Notes under the pieces: generated by a model | What the model was told of the DNA's origin: nothing | The model's input: only the letters and a program-made list of their open reading frames with translations | Database searches by the model: none | Program-made: the position numbers and the translations under genes | Assembly (NCBI RefSeq): GCF_900176305.1 | Contig: NZ_FWXH01000003.1 | Location: forward strand, 496,001-560,000 | Reading direction: 5' to 3' | Source of the DNA: Clostridium acidisoli DSM 12555 | GTDB taxonomy: Bacteria; Bacillota; Clostridia; Clostridiales; Clostridiaceae | DNA: 64,000 bases | In this document: in pieces, positions 35,589 through 43,335 of the stretch | Position numbering within the stretch: the stretch's first letter is position 1 | How the letters are laid out: the number at the start of each line of letters is the position of its first letter

Positions 35589-35629
35589 AAATTTCGATTT
35601 AAGATTGAATATCATAAATAGTGATTTGA
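35589..35629 (+). repeat. Array repeat (type A), full copy
   Basis: AAATTTCGATTTAAG then ATTGAATATCATAAATAGTGATTTG. It is preceded by agtttaata, an extension shared with the copies at 39160 and 43244. Confidence 0.8.
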
Positions 35630-35641
35630 AGAGGCGATTTA

Positions 35642-36115
35642 ATGAAATGTTTATTAGTTATTGATATGCAGGAAGATTATGTAGGAGATTCTCGAAATAT
35701 AAAAATGTATCCTTATAAGGCTAAGGAACTGATACATTGCATCAACGATAAAATTTTGGAATATCCTAATGAATCTGTGATTTATATTGTAAATAGATTC
35801 TTTTGGGAAATTGTAGGAAAGCCTAAAAGGCTAGTTAAGGGACTCTCTGTTATATCTAATAACGTGTTTGAAAAAAGAAGTGCAAGTTGTTTTTCTAATA
35901 AAAAGTTATTGGAGTATTTGCAAAAGATAAAGGCAAGTGAACTTGAGTTAGTCGGCGTAGATGGTAATTATTGCGTAAGAGCTTCAGCTATTGAAGGAAT
36001 AACTAATCAATATAAAATTTTATTTAATGAATCACTTATTGGCATAGGAAATTATAGTAAGTTCAAAAAAACAAAGAGGAAATTAGAGGCTAAGGGTGTG
36101 ATATTTACTTCATAA
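35642..36115 (+). CDS. Isochorismatase-family hydrolase
   Basis: The 157 aa cysteine hydrolase has catalytic Asp in VIDMQEDYVG (D8), a Lys region near 80, and the nucleophile Cys in VGVDGNYCVRA (about 118). Relatives include nicotinamidases and N-carbamoyl hydrolases. The substrate cannot be assigned. Its gaggcg ribosome site follows the repeat by a few bases. Confidence 0.88.
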   Translation: MKCLLVIDMQEDYVGDSRNIKMYPYKAKELIHCINDKILEYPNESVIYIVNRFFWEIVGKPKRLVKGLSVISNNVFEKRSASCFSNKKLLEYLQKIKASELELVGVDGNYCVRASAIEGITNQYKILFNESLIGIGNYSKFKKTKRKLEAKGVIFTS

Positions 36116-36116
36116 A

Positions 36117-36190
36117 CAATAATAAGTAATAGTAATTTATCTGTTATAACATAGATAATATAGCTTCAAGAAAAATTATAAAAAAGAATA
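36117..36190 (+). repeat. Right half of the array repeat plus a GNAT gene fragment
   Basis: AATAATAAGTAATAGTAATTTAT is the right half of the repeat. It is followed at 36143-36190 by a piece coding for CNIDNIASRKII-like sequence from the gene type at 30615. The fragment runs into the ggagg site of the next gene. Confidence 0.65.
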
Positions 36191-36209
36191 AATGGAGGAA
36201 TAGAGAGTT

Positions 36210-36665
36210 TTGAACTTAAAATATATTAAAGCAAAAAAAGAAGATGCAGACATGTTAATAGAAATTTATAATGCATCATTCTATGATGATTATATTAGAT
36301 ACGGAGAATGCCCTGCTTATGGGAGGACAAGAAAAAGCATGAGAGTATCTATTGAAAAATTTCCTAAACTTATTATTTGTTGTGATGATATTCCCGTTGG
36401 AGTTATTTCAGTTGCCAATAGAGGGGAAGGAGAATATTATCTCGGATGTCTTTGTGTGATTCCACAGTATCAAGGTAAAGGTATTGGAACACAATCAATT
36501 AAATATATGATGGATTATTATACAGACTGGAATAAAATAACACTTATAACACCAGCAGACAAAGAGGAAAATATAAATTTTTATACAAAAAAGTGTGGTT
36601 TTATAGTAGATGACACAGATATGGATGGAAATGTTAGGGTAGTACATTTTCTTATGCAACGATAA
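36210..36665 (+). CDS. GNAT-family N-acetyltransferase
   Basis: The 151 aa protein has the loop QYQGKGIGTQSIKYM (about 88-102), close to consensus, and the ENINFYTKKCGFIVDDT ending. It starts with TTG 12 bases after ggagg. The stop TAA overlaps the first bases of an array repeat. Confidence 0.88.
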   Translation: MNLKYIKAKKEDADMLIEIYNASFYDDYIRYGECPAYGRTRKSMRVSIEKFPKLIICCDDIPVGVISVANRGEGEYYLGCLCVIPQYQGKGIGTQSIKYMMDYYTDWNKITLITPADKEENINFYTKKCGFIVDDTDMDGNVRVVHFLMQR

Positions 36666-36706
36666 ATTTCAACTTAAGGTTTTGAGTAATATAAATAGTA
36701 ATTTAT
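36664..36706 (+). repeat. Array repeat (type A), full copy
   Basis: AAATTTCAACTTAAGG then TTTTGAGTAATATAAATAGTAATTT. It begins within the stop codon of the upstream GNAT gene. Confidence 0.8.
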
Positions 36707-36757
36707 ATCTAAGATCACTTATATACCATACTATAAAAAAGACAAGGAGAAGTTATT

Positions 36758-37234
36758 GTGAAAATTATTGAGGTAAATGATTCTCATGCTGATATAGTTG
36801 GTAAGGTACATTCAACAGCATGGAAAGATGCCTATAGAGACGTATTTTCAGCTGAGTATATAAATCAAGACACTCCAGAAAAACGTAAACAAGAATGCAT
36901 AGAGGCACTTGAAAATAAGAGAAGTAGATATTATTTGATTCTGGTACAAAATGTCGCTATTGGAATTATTAAAATATCCTTGGAACCTAAAAATATGTGT
37001 GAAATTGAAAGCATATATTTTCTTAAAGAATATAGAGAGAATGGGTATGGTACCCAAGCAATTAACTTTATAAAAAAAGAATACAGCAATTGTAAAATTA
37101 TTTTATGGGTATTAGAATCAAATGATAGTGCAATAAGATTTTATAAAAGGAATGGATTTAAATTTACTACTCAAAAAAGAATAGTTAAGAGAGGTTACGA
37201 TTATTGTCAAATTGAATTTGAATATCATAATTAA
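36758..37234 (+). CDS. GNAT-family N-acetyltransferase
   Basis: The 158 aa protein has an N-terminal HSTAWKDAYRDVFSAEYI region, the loop EYRENGYGTQAI (about 90-101) and SNDSAIRFYKRNGF. It starts with GTG behind aaggaga. The last codons of this gene type recur as a fragment at 39742-39780. The group II intron lies just after it. Confidence 0.9.
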   Translation: MKIIEVNDSHADIVGKVHSTAWKDAYRDVFSAEYINQDTPEKRKQECIEALENKRSRYYLILVQNVAIGIIKISLEPKNMCEIESIYFLKEYRENGYGTQAINFIKKEYSNCKIILWVLESNDSAIRFYKRNGFKFTTQKRIVKRGYDYCQIEFEYHN

Positions 37235-37285
37235 TTTATATAATATATTGCATGAGCATAATCCTTATGTTTGCAAATTCCAATT

Positions 37286-38186
37286 GTGCGCCCAGCTAAA
37301 CGTAGACAGCGAGAAAGTAGGGTTGAAATGCTATTGAGCCTCCAAATTTTGTATATCAGTGGGCTGACGTCTTAATTGGTGCGGAAAGCAACATCACGTA
37401 GGTCGTAATGGCAAGAACTATGTGGCACTGCGGGGTCAAAGGGCCAATCATGCTTTACATGATGGTTAATTATCAACTTGGGAGAGCCTGTTGTTTCTTA
37501 GTAATAGGTATGACAAACAACAATAAAACGGAGAATGTCAAAGAACGACAGGCAGTCGGATAGTCTCGTAGTACCGCTGAGATTGGGTAATGCCAGTGGA
37601 GGGAAGGGTACTACAGAATAACAATCTTTCTGAGGACGCATCATCTGTACTCATGGACAGATGAATTGATTGAAACAAAATTAGAAAGAATAGCAGAAAT
37701 ATCAGCAAATACAAGAAAAACAGATGATTTCCTAGGCTTTACGTTTTACTGCGGAAAAAGTCGTAGAGGGTATCCGTGTGTCATGCTACAAACAAGCAGT
37801 AAGAAATTTAGACAAAAGCTAAAAGATATCAAAAAGTGGCTTTACGAGAATAGAACTGTGCCAGTTAAGAATATGATAAAGGTATTAAATCTCAAACTGG
37901 TTGGACATTATAGGTACTATGGTGTATCTTTCAATGGCAAGAGTATAACAAACTTTCTTCATAGAGTAAAGCAATTTTTATGTAAGACACTTAATAGACG
38001 AAGCGATATGAAAAGCTACAACTGGGGTGGATATACAGAAATGTTGAAATATTATTCTTTAGCGAAACCAAAGATATATTGTAAATTGTTTTAACTGTGA
38101 ATGTTATTATGAGGAACCGTATGCGGGAAAGCCGCACGTACGGATTCTGTGAGGGGCTTATATTGTGAGGTGTAAGTCTACTCGAT
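37286..38186 (+). mobile_element. Group II intron with deleted reverse-transcriptase gene
   Basis: The element starts GTGCGCCCAG, a typical group II 5' end. It runs through a GC-richer structured region (domains I-III, about 37286-37650) and a remnant maturase frame in domain IV. A classic domain V hairpin follows at 38112-38150 (ccgtatgcggg ... ccgcacgtacgg), then a domain VI-like stem ending GAT. It is about 900 bp, not about 2.5 kb. The flanks gcaaattccaatt and tgtatgg join to restore a sequence like the copy at 40917, so the intron lies inside an array-type repeat. Splicing in trans is possible. Confidence 0.85.
37666..38094 (+). pseudogene. Group II intron-encoded protein, RT domain deleted in frame
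   Basis: The 142 aa frame starts with ETKLERIAEISA, a typical intron-protein N-terminus. It then jumps directly to the maturase (X) domain: DDFLGFTFYCGKSRRG, RQKLKDIKKWLYENR and LVGHYRYYGVSFN. The whole reverse-transcriptase domain, about 280 residues, is gone but the frame is kept. The residual protein might still bind intron RNA; it cannot reverse transcribe. Confidence 0.82.
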
Positions 38187-38255
38187 TGTATGGATGATTT
38201 TCAAATTCAAAAATCTAATTGTAGTAGAGAAAAAATAGGGATTTTAGGAGGAAGT

Positions 38256-38569
38256 ATGATGGAGATAAGAACAAGTTGTATTAATGATTTTGAGGGAATT
38301 TATATGTAATTGGATTTTCAGCATTTTATATTGCAAATAACTTTTGGAAAGAAGGAATTATTGCATATGATTATGGAATGATTGTAGATGAGAAAAATAG
38401 AGGAAAAGGGATAGGACAAGGTTTAATCGATAAACCTTGTCAAATAGCTAAAGAGTTAGGTTGCAAAAGGTTTGAACTGGATTCAGGTTTTCAAAGAGAA
38501 GGTGCTCATAAATTCTATGAATCAATTGGCTTCGAAAAAAGAGCGTACCTTTTTTCAAAGATACTATAG
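38256..38569 (+). pseudogene. GNAT acetyltransferase, internal deletion and frame break
   Basis: The start MEIRTSCINDFEGIY (from 38256/38259, behind taggagg) runs into a TAA at about 38307. A different frame then gives VIGFSAFYIANNFWKEG and a normal GNAT core with MIVDEKNRGKGIGQGL and GAHKFYESIGF. About 40 codons between the first strand and motif A are missing. The remaining C-terminal half is intact but has no start. Confidence 0.8.
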
Positions 38570-38582
38570 CGTATATGCAAAT

Positions 38583-38620
38583 TCAAATTTGTAGTTCAGA
38601 TTATTTATATTTTACGGAGG
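38583..38620 (+). repeat. Array repeat, type A' variant
   Basis: The sequence gcaaattcaaatttgtagttc followed by agattatttatattttacgg shares its left end with the type A repeat but has a different middle. Related copies are at 40917 and 43851, and the intron-split site at 37275 is of this type. Confidence 0.6.
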
Positions 38621-38627
38621 TGCAATT

Positions 38628-39122
38628 ATGGGATCCGAATTAATAAATGCCATAAAACTTAATACAGAGGTTTTGTTTACAAATGCAAATATTATGTTGA
38701 AAACGTGTAATCTTGATTTTATTCTTTGTGATATGCCTATATGGAAACATGTATATCATATGTTACATTCCTGCGATCAATGGTACATCAATCCAAACGA
38801 GTACACAGAACCTGATTTTCACGAACCAAACTTAAATTCTTTAGACATTGAAAGCGAAAAAACGCTTTCAAGAGATGAATTATTGCAATATCTTGGCAGC
38901 ATTAAGACGAAAATCATGAACTATCTAGATACATTAACGGATGAAATGTTATATGACATTCCATTGGGCTGTAAATCCAACCGATTAGGTTTGATTATTT
39001 CGCAAATTCGCCATTTTTATGCTCATTTAGGTAATATAAACGCTACAACGATAATAGAAACTAATAAATGGCCGCGAGTCATTGGAATAAGCGGGAAACC
39101 AACTGAAGGACTTTATGAGTAA
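38628..39122 (+). CDS. DinB-like four-helix protein
   Basis: The 164 aa protein is mostly helical, with the putative DinB metal-binding histidines in HVYHMLHSCDQWY (about 46-58) and in IRHFYAHLGNI (about 125-135). Bacterial DinB-like proteins of this type act as thiol-dependent transferases or are of unknown role. Ribosome site ggaggt is strong. A twice-deleted copy follows at 43894-44177. Confidence 0.85.
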   Translation: MGSELINAIKLNTEVLFTNANIMLKTCNLDFILCDMPIWKHVYHMLHSCDQWYINPNEYTEPDFHEPNLNSLDIESEKTLSRDELLQYLGSIKTKIMNYLDTLTDEMLYDIPLGCKSNRLGLIISQIRHFYAHLGNINATTIIETNKWPRVIGISGKPTEGLYE

Positions 39123-39159
39123 ATAGACAATCATAAAATGAGGATAATAAGAAGTTTAA

Positions 39160-39203
39160 TAAATCCTAATTTTAAGATTGAATAACATAAATAGTAATTT
39201 ATC
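39160..39203 (+). repeat. Array repeat (type A), full copy
   Basis: AAATCCTAATTTTAAG then ATTGAATAACATAAATAGTAATTT, with the upstream extension gaagtttaat. Confidence 0.78.
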
Positions 39204-39240
39204 TGTATTTGAATGGCAACAAAGGAGGCATAGAGTTAAA

Positions 39241-39654
39241 ATGGAAATTGAGATTACTGATGAAATAAAAAAACAAGATGAAGATGTTATTTTTCAAGGT
39301 TTATTAGAATATAATTTAGCCAGAATTGAAGATAAAAAACCCAAGGATTTAGGTGTTTATTTACGAGATGAAACAGGCAAAAAATTTGCTGGTCTAATTG
39401 GAAATACACATGGTAATTGGTTATTTATAAAATTTCTATGGGTAAGTGAAGAATTAAGGGGACATAACATTGGAAGTAATATTTTAAACCAGGCAGAAAA
39501 AACTGCGAAAGAGCGTGGTTGCAAGTATTCATTTTTAGATACTTTTAGTTTTCAAGCACCTGAATTTTACAAAAAGCATGGATACAAGGAAGTGTTTGAA
39601 TTAGAAAACTATCCTGTCACGGGGAAACGCTATTATTTTACTAAAACTCTTTAA
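39241..39654 (+). CDS. GNAT-family N-acetyltransferase
   Basis: The 137 aa protein has the loop EELRGHNIGSNILNQAEK (about 78-95) and FSFQAPEFYKKHGYKEVFELENYP, typical of a GNAT group widespread in Bacilli and Clostridia. The start ATG 39241 lies 12 bases after aaaggagg, longer than usual. The open frame before it covers the repeat and is not counted. Confidence 0.86.
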   Translation: MEIEITDEIKKQDEDVIFQGLLEYNLARIEDKKPKDLGVYLRDETGKKFAGLIGNTHGNWLFIKFLWVSEELRGHNIGSNILNQAEKTAKERGCKYSFLDTFSFQAPEFYKKHGYKEVFELENYPVTGKRYYFTKTL

Positions 39655-39663
39655 AATTTCTAC

Positions 39664-39780
39664 AGAGCAAGTGGATGAAAATACTGATGAAATAGAGTAC
39701 GTTATTAAATGGGAAAAATGAACATAATGATAAATTTATCGAGGTTACGATTATTGAAAAATTCAATTTACATATCATAA
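39664..39780 (+). pseudogene. Mixed gene fragments between cassettes
   Basis: At 39664-39720 an open piece (STEQVDENTDEIEYVIKWEK, then TGA) looks like the end of an unidentified gene. At 39742-39780 the sequence aggttacgattattg and onward matches the last codons of the GNAT gene at 36758-37234, but with changes. Neither has a start. Confidence 0.6.
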
Positions 39781-39846
39781 ATCACCATAAGTTACCATAG
39801 AAAATAAAGTTAAGGCAAAGAGAAAATTGATTTAAGTTTTGGTAAA

Positions 39847-40231
39847 ATGTTTTTAGTTGAGCCAAGAAGAAAAAATAGCAAAAGAAATACTAAATAATTT
39901 ACCAGATTGGTTTGGATTGCCAGAAAGTACTAAGAAATATATTCAGCAAAGTAAAGATCTGCACTTCTGGGCTGATGTAAAAGATGAACTCGCAAGAGGA
40001 TTTGCTGTATTAAAGAATTACATAGAAAAAAATTGGCAAGAATCTGTTTCAACATTGTTATGATTATGCTAAAGAACATGGCTATTTATATATGCAAGAA
40101 AAGACGGTTGTTATGAGGAATAAGATAGAAAAATAGCCTTCTATAAGAAGCTTGGATTTAAAGAGTTTGAGTGTTTTCCCACACTTTGGGATAAATAGAA
40201 TCCATGTCAGATTTATGTGATGTCACTTAAG
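39847..40231 (+). pseudogene. Decayed copy of the GNAT gene at 32142, with a foreign start
   Basis: It opens with FLVEPRR, the start of the 30615-type GNAT. It then switches frame to IAKEILNNLPDWFGLPESTKK and most of the 32142-type protein. It has lost about 17 codons (ETSPYT...VLKE), contains frame breaks near 40075-40130 and a TGG to TAG change near 40196, and its stop TGA has become GGA. It cannot make a working enzyme. Confidence 0.85.
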
Positions 40232-40232
40232 G

Positions 40233-40274
40233 GAATTCTAATTTAAGGTTGAGTAATATAAATAGCAATTTATC
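40233..40274 (+). repeat. Array repeat (type A), full copy
   Basis: GAATTCTAATTTAAGG then TTGAGTAATATAAATAGCAATTT. It follows the decayed GNAT copy at exactly the place where 32600 follows the intact one. Confidence 0.8.
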
Positions 40275-40357
40275 GGGTTGATTATTATTAAATTATGAAA
40301 AAAATTTTCAAACAATGAAATGTACAAATCAAAATTTGTGGAGGAGGATAATATAAA

Positions 40358-40489
40358 GTGGAAAAAGCAATGGAATTTCTTCTTGAGACTTCAAGACCAA
40401 TTGGAGCATATAGCTCTGTCCATTATGATAAGCACACTAGGTTTGATAAAGCAGAGGAACAAGCAGAATTAAAGGCTAAAAAAATTTAA
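40358..40489 (+). CDS. Small protein of 43 aa, unknown
   Basis: A GTG start at 40358 follows a strong ggaggagg site by 10 bases. The short protein (EKAMEFLLETSRPIGAYSSV at the start, a charged AEEQAELKAKK end) has no recognisable domain. It may be the cut-off N-terminal part of a longer gene, since its stop comes in an otherwise unremarkable region. Its ribosome site is the main support. Confidence 0.5.
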   Translation: MEKAMEFLLETSRPIGAYSSVHYDKHTRFDKAEEQAELKAKKI

Positions 40490-40531
40490 GAGATTATTGA
40501 TTAAACTAATGAGTGTTTAGGATTACTATAG

Positions 40532-40845
40532 ATGAATTCGACCATAGAAAGAGAATCTTTTGAAAATAATTTATATAAAGAAATCAAAGAAAAAAATATT
40601 CTCAAAGATGAGTATGATATAGTTTGGATGAAATTCACAGAAGATGGGTTTTTATGTGTTGTCGCTACTAGTAATAATATAAATTTTCAAGTTCCTAATG
40701 ATTCATCGGAATATAAAGAAAAGATAAGCATGCAATAATTATTCATCACTTGAAGAAACAATGGGATGAAAGTTTTGTATTAATATTAACGCTACAAAAC
40801 ATTTCTGAAAAGCTAAAAAGAGGAGATATTGAAAGAGGGATTTGA
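40532..40845 (+). pseudogene. Unknown gene with frameshift
   Basis: The first frame (40532-40738) encodes a 68 aa acidic protein with DEYDIVWMKFTEDGFLCVVA. At about 40720 the coding-like sequence continues in the next frame as HAIIIHHLKKQWDESFVLILTL up to TGA at 40843. The change from frame 2 to 1 equals one lost base in an A-rich stretch. No family was recognised, and no clear ribosome site precedes the ATG. Confidence 0.5.
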
Positions 40846-40916
40846 AATTATTTGATAAAAAAAGAAGTCTCTATTCTGGATTTCTTTTCGAATAGATGTT
40901 AATTATACTATATAAC

Positions 40917-40954
40917 TTCCAATTTGTAATACGGATTATTTACATTATTGTGAA
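40917..40954 (+). repeat. Array repeat, type A' variant
   Basis: CTTCCAATTTGTAATACGG followed by ATTATTTACATTATTGTG. It matches the restored target of the group II intron (ccaatt/tgtatgga) and the variant at 38583. Confidence 0.55.
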
Positions 40955-40970
40955 AGAAGGAAGAAACATT

Positions 40971-41552
40971 ATGCAACAATTTTTGATAAATGAATTTGGT
41001 CAGAGTTTAGGAAATAAAATTTATGATATACAACAGAAAAAATTACAAACAATACTGGAACTGACGACAGGAAAAAGTAATAATCAGATGATAACATTGA
41101 ACAAAACAATCCTTCCAAGGATTGCATTATATAAGGTATTGAAAGAGGAGTTAGGTGAACAGAAAAAAGCATATGATACGGTTGAAAAGTACATGCTTAC
41201 TATTGTTGGACCAAAATTGAACAAACAGTATTCAATGCTGAAATTCATACCTGGTTTCTTTTATATGTTTAGAAAGATAATGCTTAATGTAATTAGTAAG
41301 AGTGATAATTGGGTAACTGAAGTGATAAAAAATGACAGCATATCAGTAAAATATAATATAACTAAATGTCTCTGGTATGATGCCTGCGTAGAGAATAACT
41401 GCCCTGAACTTTGCAAAATATTTTGTGATGTAGACCATGTGATTTATGGCTCAATGAAAAAAATAAAGTTTATTCGCACAGGGACATTGGGGACAGGGAA
41501 TAATTGCTGTGATTTTTGCTTTTTGAATAGAAATAAAATAAACGGGATATAG
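40971..41552 (+). CDS. L-2-amino-thiazoline-4-carboxylic acid hydrolase-like protein
   Basis: The 193 aa protein resembles the ATC hydrolase family (PF14196-type): a helical N-terminus, then KYNITKCLWYDACVENNCPELCKIFCDVDHVIYGSM with its conserved cysteines and aspartates, and a C-terminal GTLGTGNNCCDFCF. Founding members open a thiazoline ring in cysteine formation. Most relatives have unknown substrates. The start ATG 40971 follows gaaggaag; the upstream open frame covers a repeat. Confidence 0.82.
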   Translation: MQQFLINEFGQSLGNKIYDIQQKKLQTILELTTGKSNNQMITLNKTILPRIALYKVLKEELGEQKKAYDTVEKYMLTIVGPKLNKQYSMLKFIPGFFYMFRKIMLNVISKSDNWVTEVIKNDSISVKYNITKCLWYDACVENNCPELCKIFCDVDHVIYGSMKKIKFIRTGTLGTGNNCCDFCFLNRNKINGI

Positions 41553-41590
41553 GCCAGTAAATTAATATGCATTCTTTTAAGCTGTATATA

Positions 41591-41617
41591 ATGAATATTA
41601 CAAATAGTAATTTACAT
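41591..41617 (+). repeat. Array repeat, right half
   Basis: ATGAATATTACAAATAGTAATTTACATG matches only the right half of the repeat. It precedes the small gene at 41638. Confidence 0.5.
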
Positions 41618-41637
41618 GATTGGAGTGTTTACATAGT

Positions 41638-41844
41638 ATGAAATTAAATGAAATTTTAAATATAAATGAGCTAGACTATAAAAAGTATAAAATACATCTT
41701 GCTTGTGGCGGAGATCCAAAAGATAGATTAGAGGCTTATAGAAAATATAAAAATGGCAAATTTAAGGAATGGCAAGAAGGTCAAAATGCACATAATTTTC
41801 AAAGAGATTATATTATATCATTAATTTTTATTGAAAAAGATTAA
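41638..41844 (+). CDS. Small protein of 68 aa, probably a truncated N-terminus
   Basis: The protein (KLNEILNINELDYKKYKIHL at the start, NFQRDYIISLIFIEKD at the end) resembles the N-terminal region of longer clostridial proteins that carry a C-terminal GIY-YIG-like nuclease domain. I am not certain of that link. It stops just where further sequence would be expected, so it may be a cut gene like the HIT fragment. Start ATG 41638 follows ttggagtg. Confidence 0.5.
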   Translation: MKLNEILNINELDYKKYKIHLACGGDPKDRLEAYRKYKNGKFKEWQEGQNAHNFQRDYIISLIFIEKD

Positions 41845-41926
41845 TTAGGAATTAGTTATATTTAATGGATAAATATTAATTTAGAGGAATGTATAATTGA
41901 ATTAACTTTAAGAAAGTGGTGAAATA

Positions 41927-42250
41927 GTGTCAGAGGAACGACTTATTAAAATTTCAAAAAACCTTTCAGAAAAAGAGATAATTAGACTTTTGAACATAAA
42001 TGCATATTATTATATTGAAAATGTTGATTTAGCTCCAGAACACTGCATGGCTGCTGTAAAATCAAATGGTTCGGCACTGAAATTTATTTCTAAAAAATGC
42101 ATACAATGGACATCTGTCTCGCAGCAGTCAAACAATGCACAATTGCAATAAGATATGTAAGTAAAGTATTTTTGGAGGAAGATATGTATCGTGCGGCAGC
42201 TCTAAGTGATAATCCTAATTTATGTTATGTTCCGGATAAGTACCTCCAAG
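41927..42250 (+). pseudogene. DUF4116-like repeat protein, frameshifted and cut at the array repeat
   Basis: The first frame starts with GTG at 41927 and encodes EERLIKISKNLSEKEIIRLL and CMAAVKSNGSALKFISKKCIQ. The protein then continues in the next frame at about 42110 as ICLAAVKQCTIAIRYVSKVF and AALSDNPNLCYVPDKYLQ. The repeated AAV(K)xxxxALxxxS pattern resembles DUF4116. The second frame runs without a stop into the repeat at 42253, so the true 3' end is missing. Confidence 0.65.
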
Positions 42251-42252
42251 TG

Positions 42253-42293
42253 AATTCCAATTTAAGATTGAGTATTATAAATAGTGATTTGAA
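42253..42293 (+). repeat. Array repeat (type A), full copy
   Basis: AATTCCAATTTAAGATTGAG then TATTATAAATAGTGATTTGAA. Its left junction (caagtgaattcc) is the same as at 32600, so this repeat came with the GNAT/phosphatase junction. Confidence 0.8.
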
Positions 42294-42358
42294 GGTGAAG
42301 ATTTACCAATATATCATGTATAAAGTACAGATAGTTCTTTTAAAATTTAGGAGGATAT

Positions 42359-42967
42359 ATGAAAACAGTAGTATACTTTATTAGACATGCTGAACCAGAT
42401 TATTCTGTTCATGATGATGCAAGTAGATCGTTAACAGATAAGGGAATAGAGGCTGCATTGTCAAGCCCATACAGAAGAGCAATAGATACAATAAAACCAT
42501 TTGTTGAAACAAACAATATGAAGGTTGAATTAGTTGAAGATTTTAGAGAAAGAAAAGTTGATAGTTGTTGGACAGAAGATTTTCATGGATTTTCTCAAAG
42601 GCAGTGGGAAGACTTTAATTTTAAGCTATCAGATGGAGAAAGTTTGAATGAGGTACAAGAACGAAACATAAAAGCACTGAAAAAGGTTTTAAAGAAATTT
42701 TATGGAAAAAAGATAGTTATAGGGACACATGGAACTGCACTGAGTACAATTATAAACTATTATGAATCTGCATTTGGATATGCACATACATCAGGTGTAG
42801 GTGGAATGCCATGTGGAGCTTGTAGAGAATTTTTGATGCAACTTTCATTTAAGAATAAAGACATAGAGATTATGGTTGATTACAAAAAGAGAGAAACTAT
42901 TAGATTAGAAGAGTTACTTCCAAACTGGTGGGGAATTAAGCGCTATGAAGAAAATAATGCAGTGTAA
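42359..42967 (+). CDS. Chimera: histidine phosphatase fused to a cytidine-deaminase tail
   Basis: Residues 1-138 copy the phosphatase at 32706 with RHAEP, SSPYRRAIDT and GTHGTALS. They lack 15 residues (KKDALKVATYFKDKE) through an in-frame 45-bp deletion between two GATAAGG repeats. From about 42781 the frame passes into the last 65 residues of a cytidine deaminase, with the zinc motif MPCGACREF but not its HAE motif. The 202 aa product is open throughout, but neither enzyme is complete. Activity is doubtful. Confidence 0.85.
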   Translation: MKTVVYFIRHAEPDYSVHDDASRSLTDKGIEAALSSPYRRAIDTIKPFVETNNMKVELVEDFRERKVDSCWTEDFHGFSQRQWEDFNFKLSDGESLNEVQERNIKALKKVLKKFYGKKIVIGTHGTALSTIINYYESAFGYAHTSGVGGMPCGACREFLMQLSFKNKDIEIMVDYKKRETIRLEELLPNWWGIKRYEENNAV

Positions 42968-42989
42968 CAAATTTCAAAGCTAAAGGATG

Positions 42990-43205
42990 TGTTTGTTATA
43001 AAAACCTTTTAAGGTAGATTTTAGTTTAAAAGAAGATTCACAAAGTGTGAAAAAAGACATAGTTTATGTTAAGATGACTTATTCTGTTATGATAAAAGAT
43101 GCTACTGGTAAAAGTGTAGGAGGTTCGAAAGATGTTCCTATAACACTTACTGTAAAAAGGACAGGTTCTAATTGGTACATTACTGATAAATATGAACCTG
43201 CATAA
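42990..43205 (+). pseudogene. Truncated copy of the lipoprotein gene at 33513
   Basis: The first codons (gatgtgtttgttataaaa) are joined to the last two thirds of the gene from KPFKVDFSLKED to the stop. About 235 bases coding for the signal peptide and lipobox are deleted. The remaining sequence is close to the copy at 33756-33959. It has no usable start. Confidence 0.82.
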
Positions 43206-43243
43206 ATTGTTGAATGTTATATGAATTAAATAAGAAGTTTAAT

Positions 43244-43310
43244 AAATTCCGATTTAAGATTGAGTAGTATAAATAGTGATTTAAGGTTGATTATTATAAA
43301 TGGTACTTTA
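43244..43310 (+). repeat. Array repeat (type A), full copy plus partial tandem copy
   Basis: AAATTCCGATTTAAG then ATTGAGTAGTATAAATAGTGATTT at 43244-43284. A second partial unit, TTAAGGTTGATTATTATAAATGG, overlaps from 43281. It is the only place where the repeat is partly doubled. Confidence 0.78.
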
Positions 43311-43335
43311 GTTAATTCAGAAGGGGAGTTATTAG

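Noticed and set aside
37286-38186. Insertion sequence or transposase remnant
   Set aside because: The GTGCG start, domain V hairpin and maturase domain identify a group II intron; there are no terminal inverted repeats or transposase motifs.
25676-43310. CRISPR array
   Set aside because: The repeats are degenerate, separated by whole genes and not by uniform spacers, and no cas genes are present.
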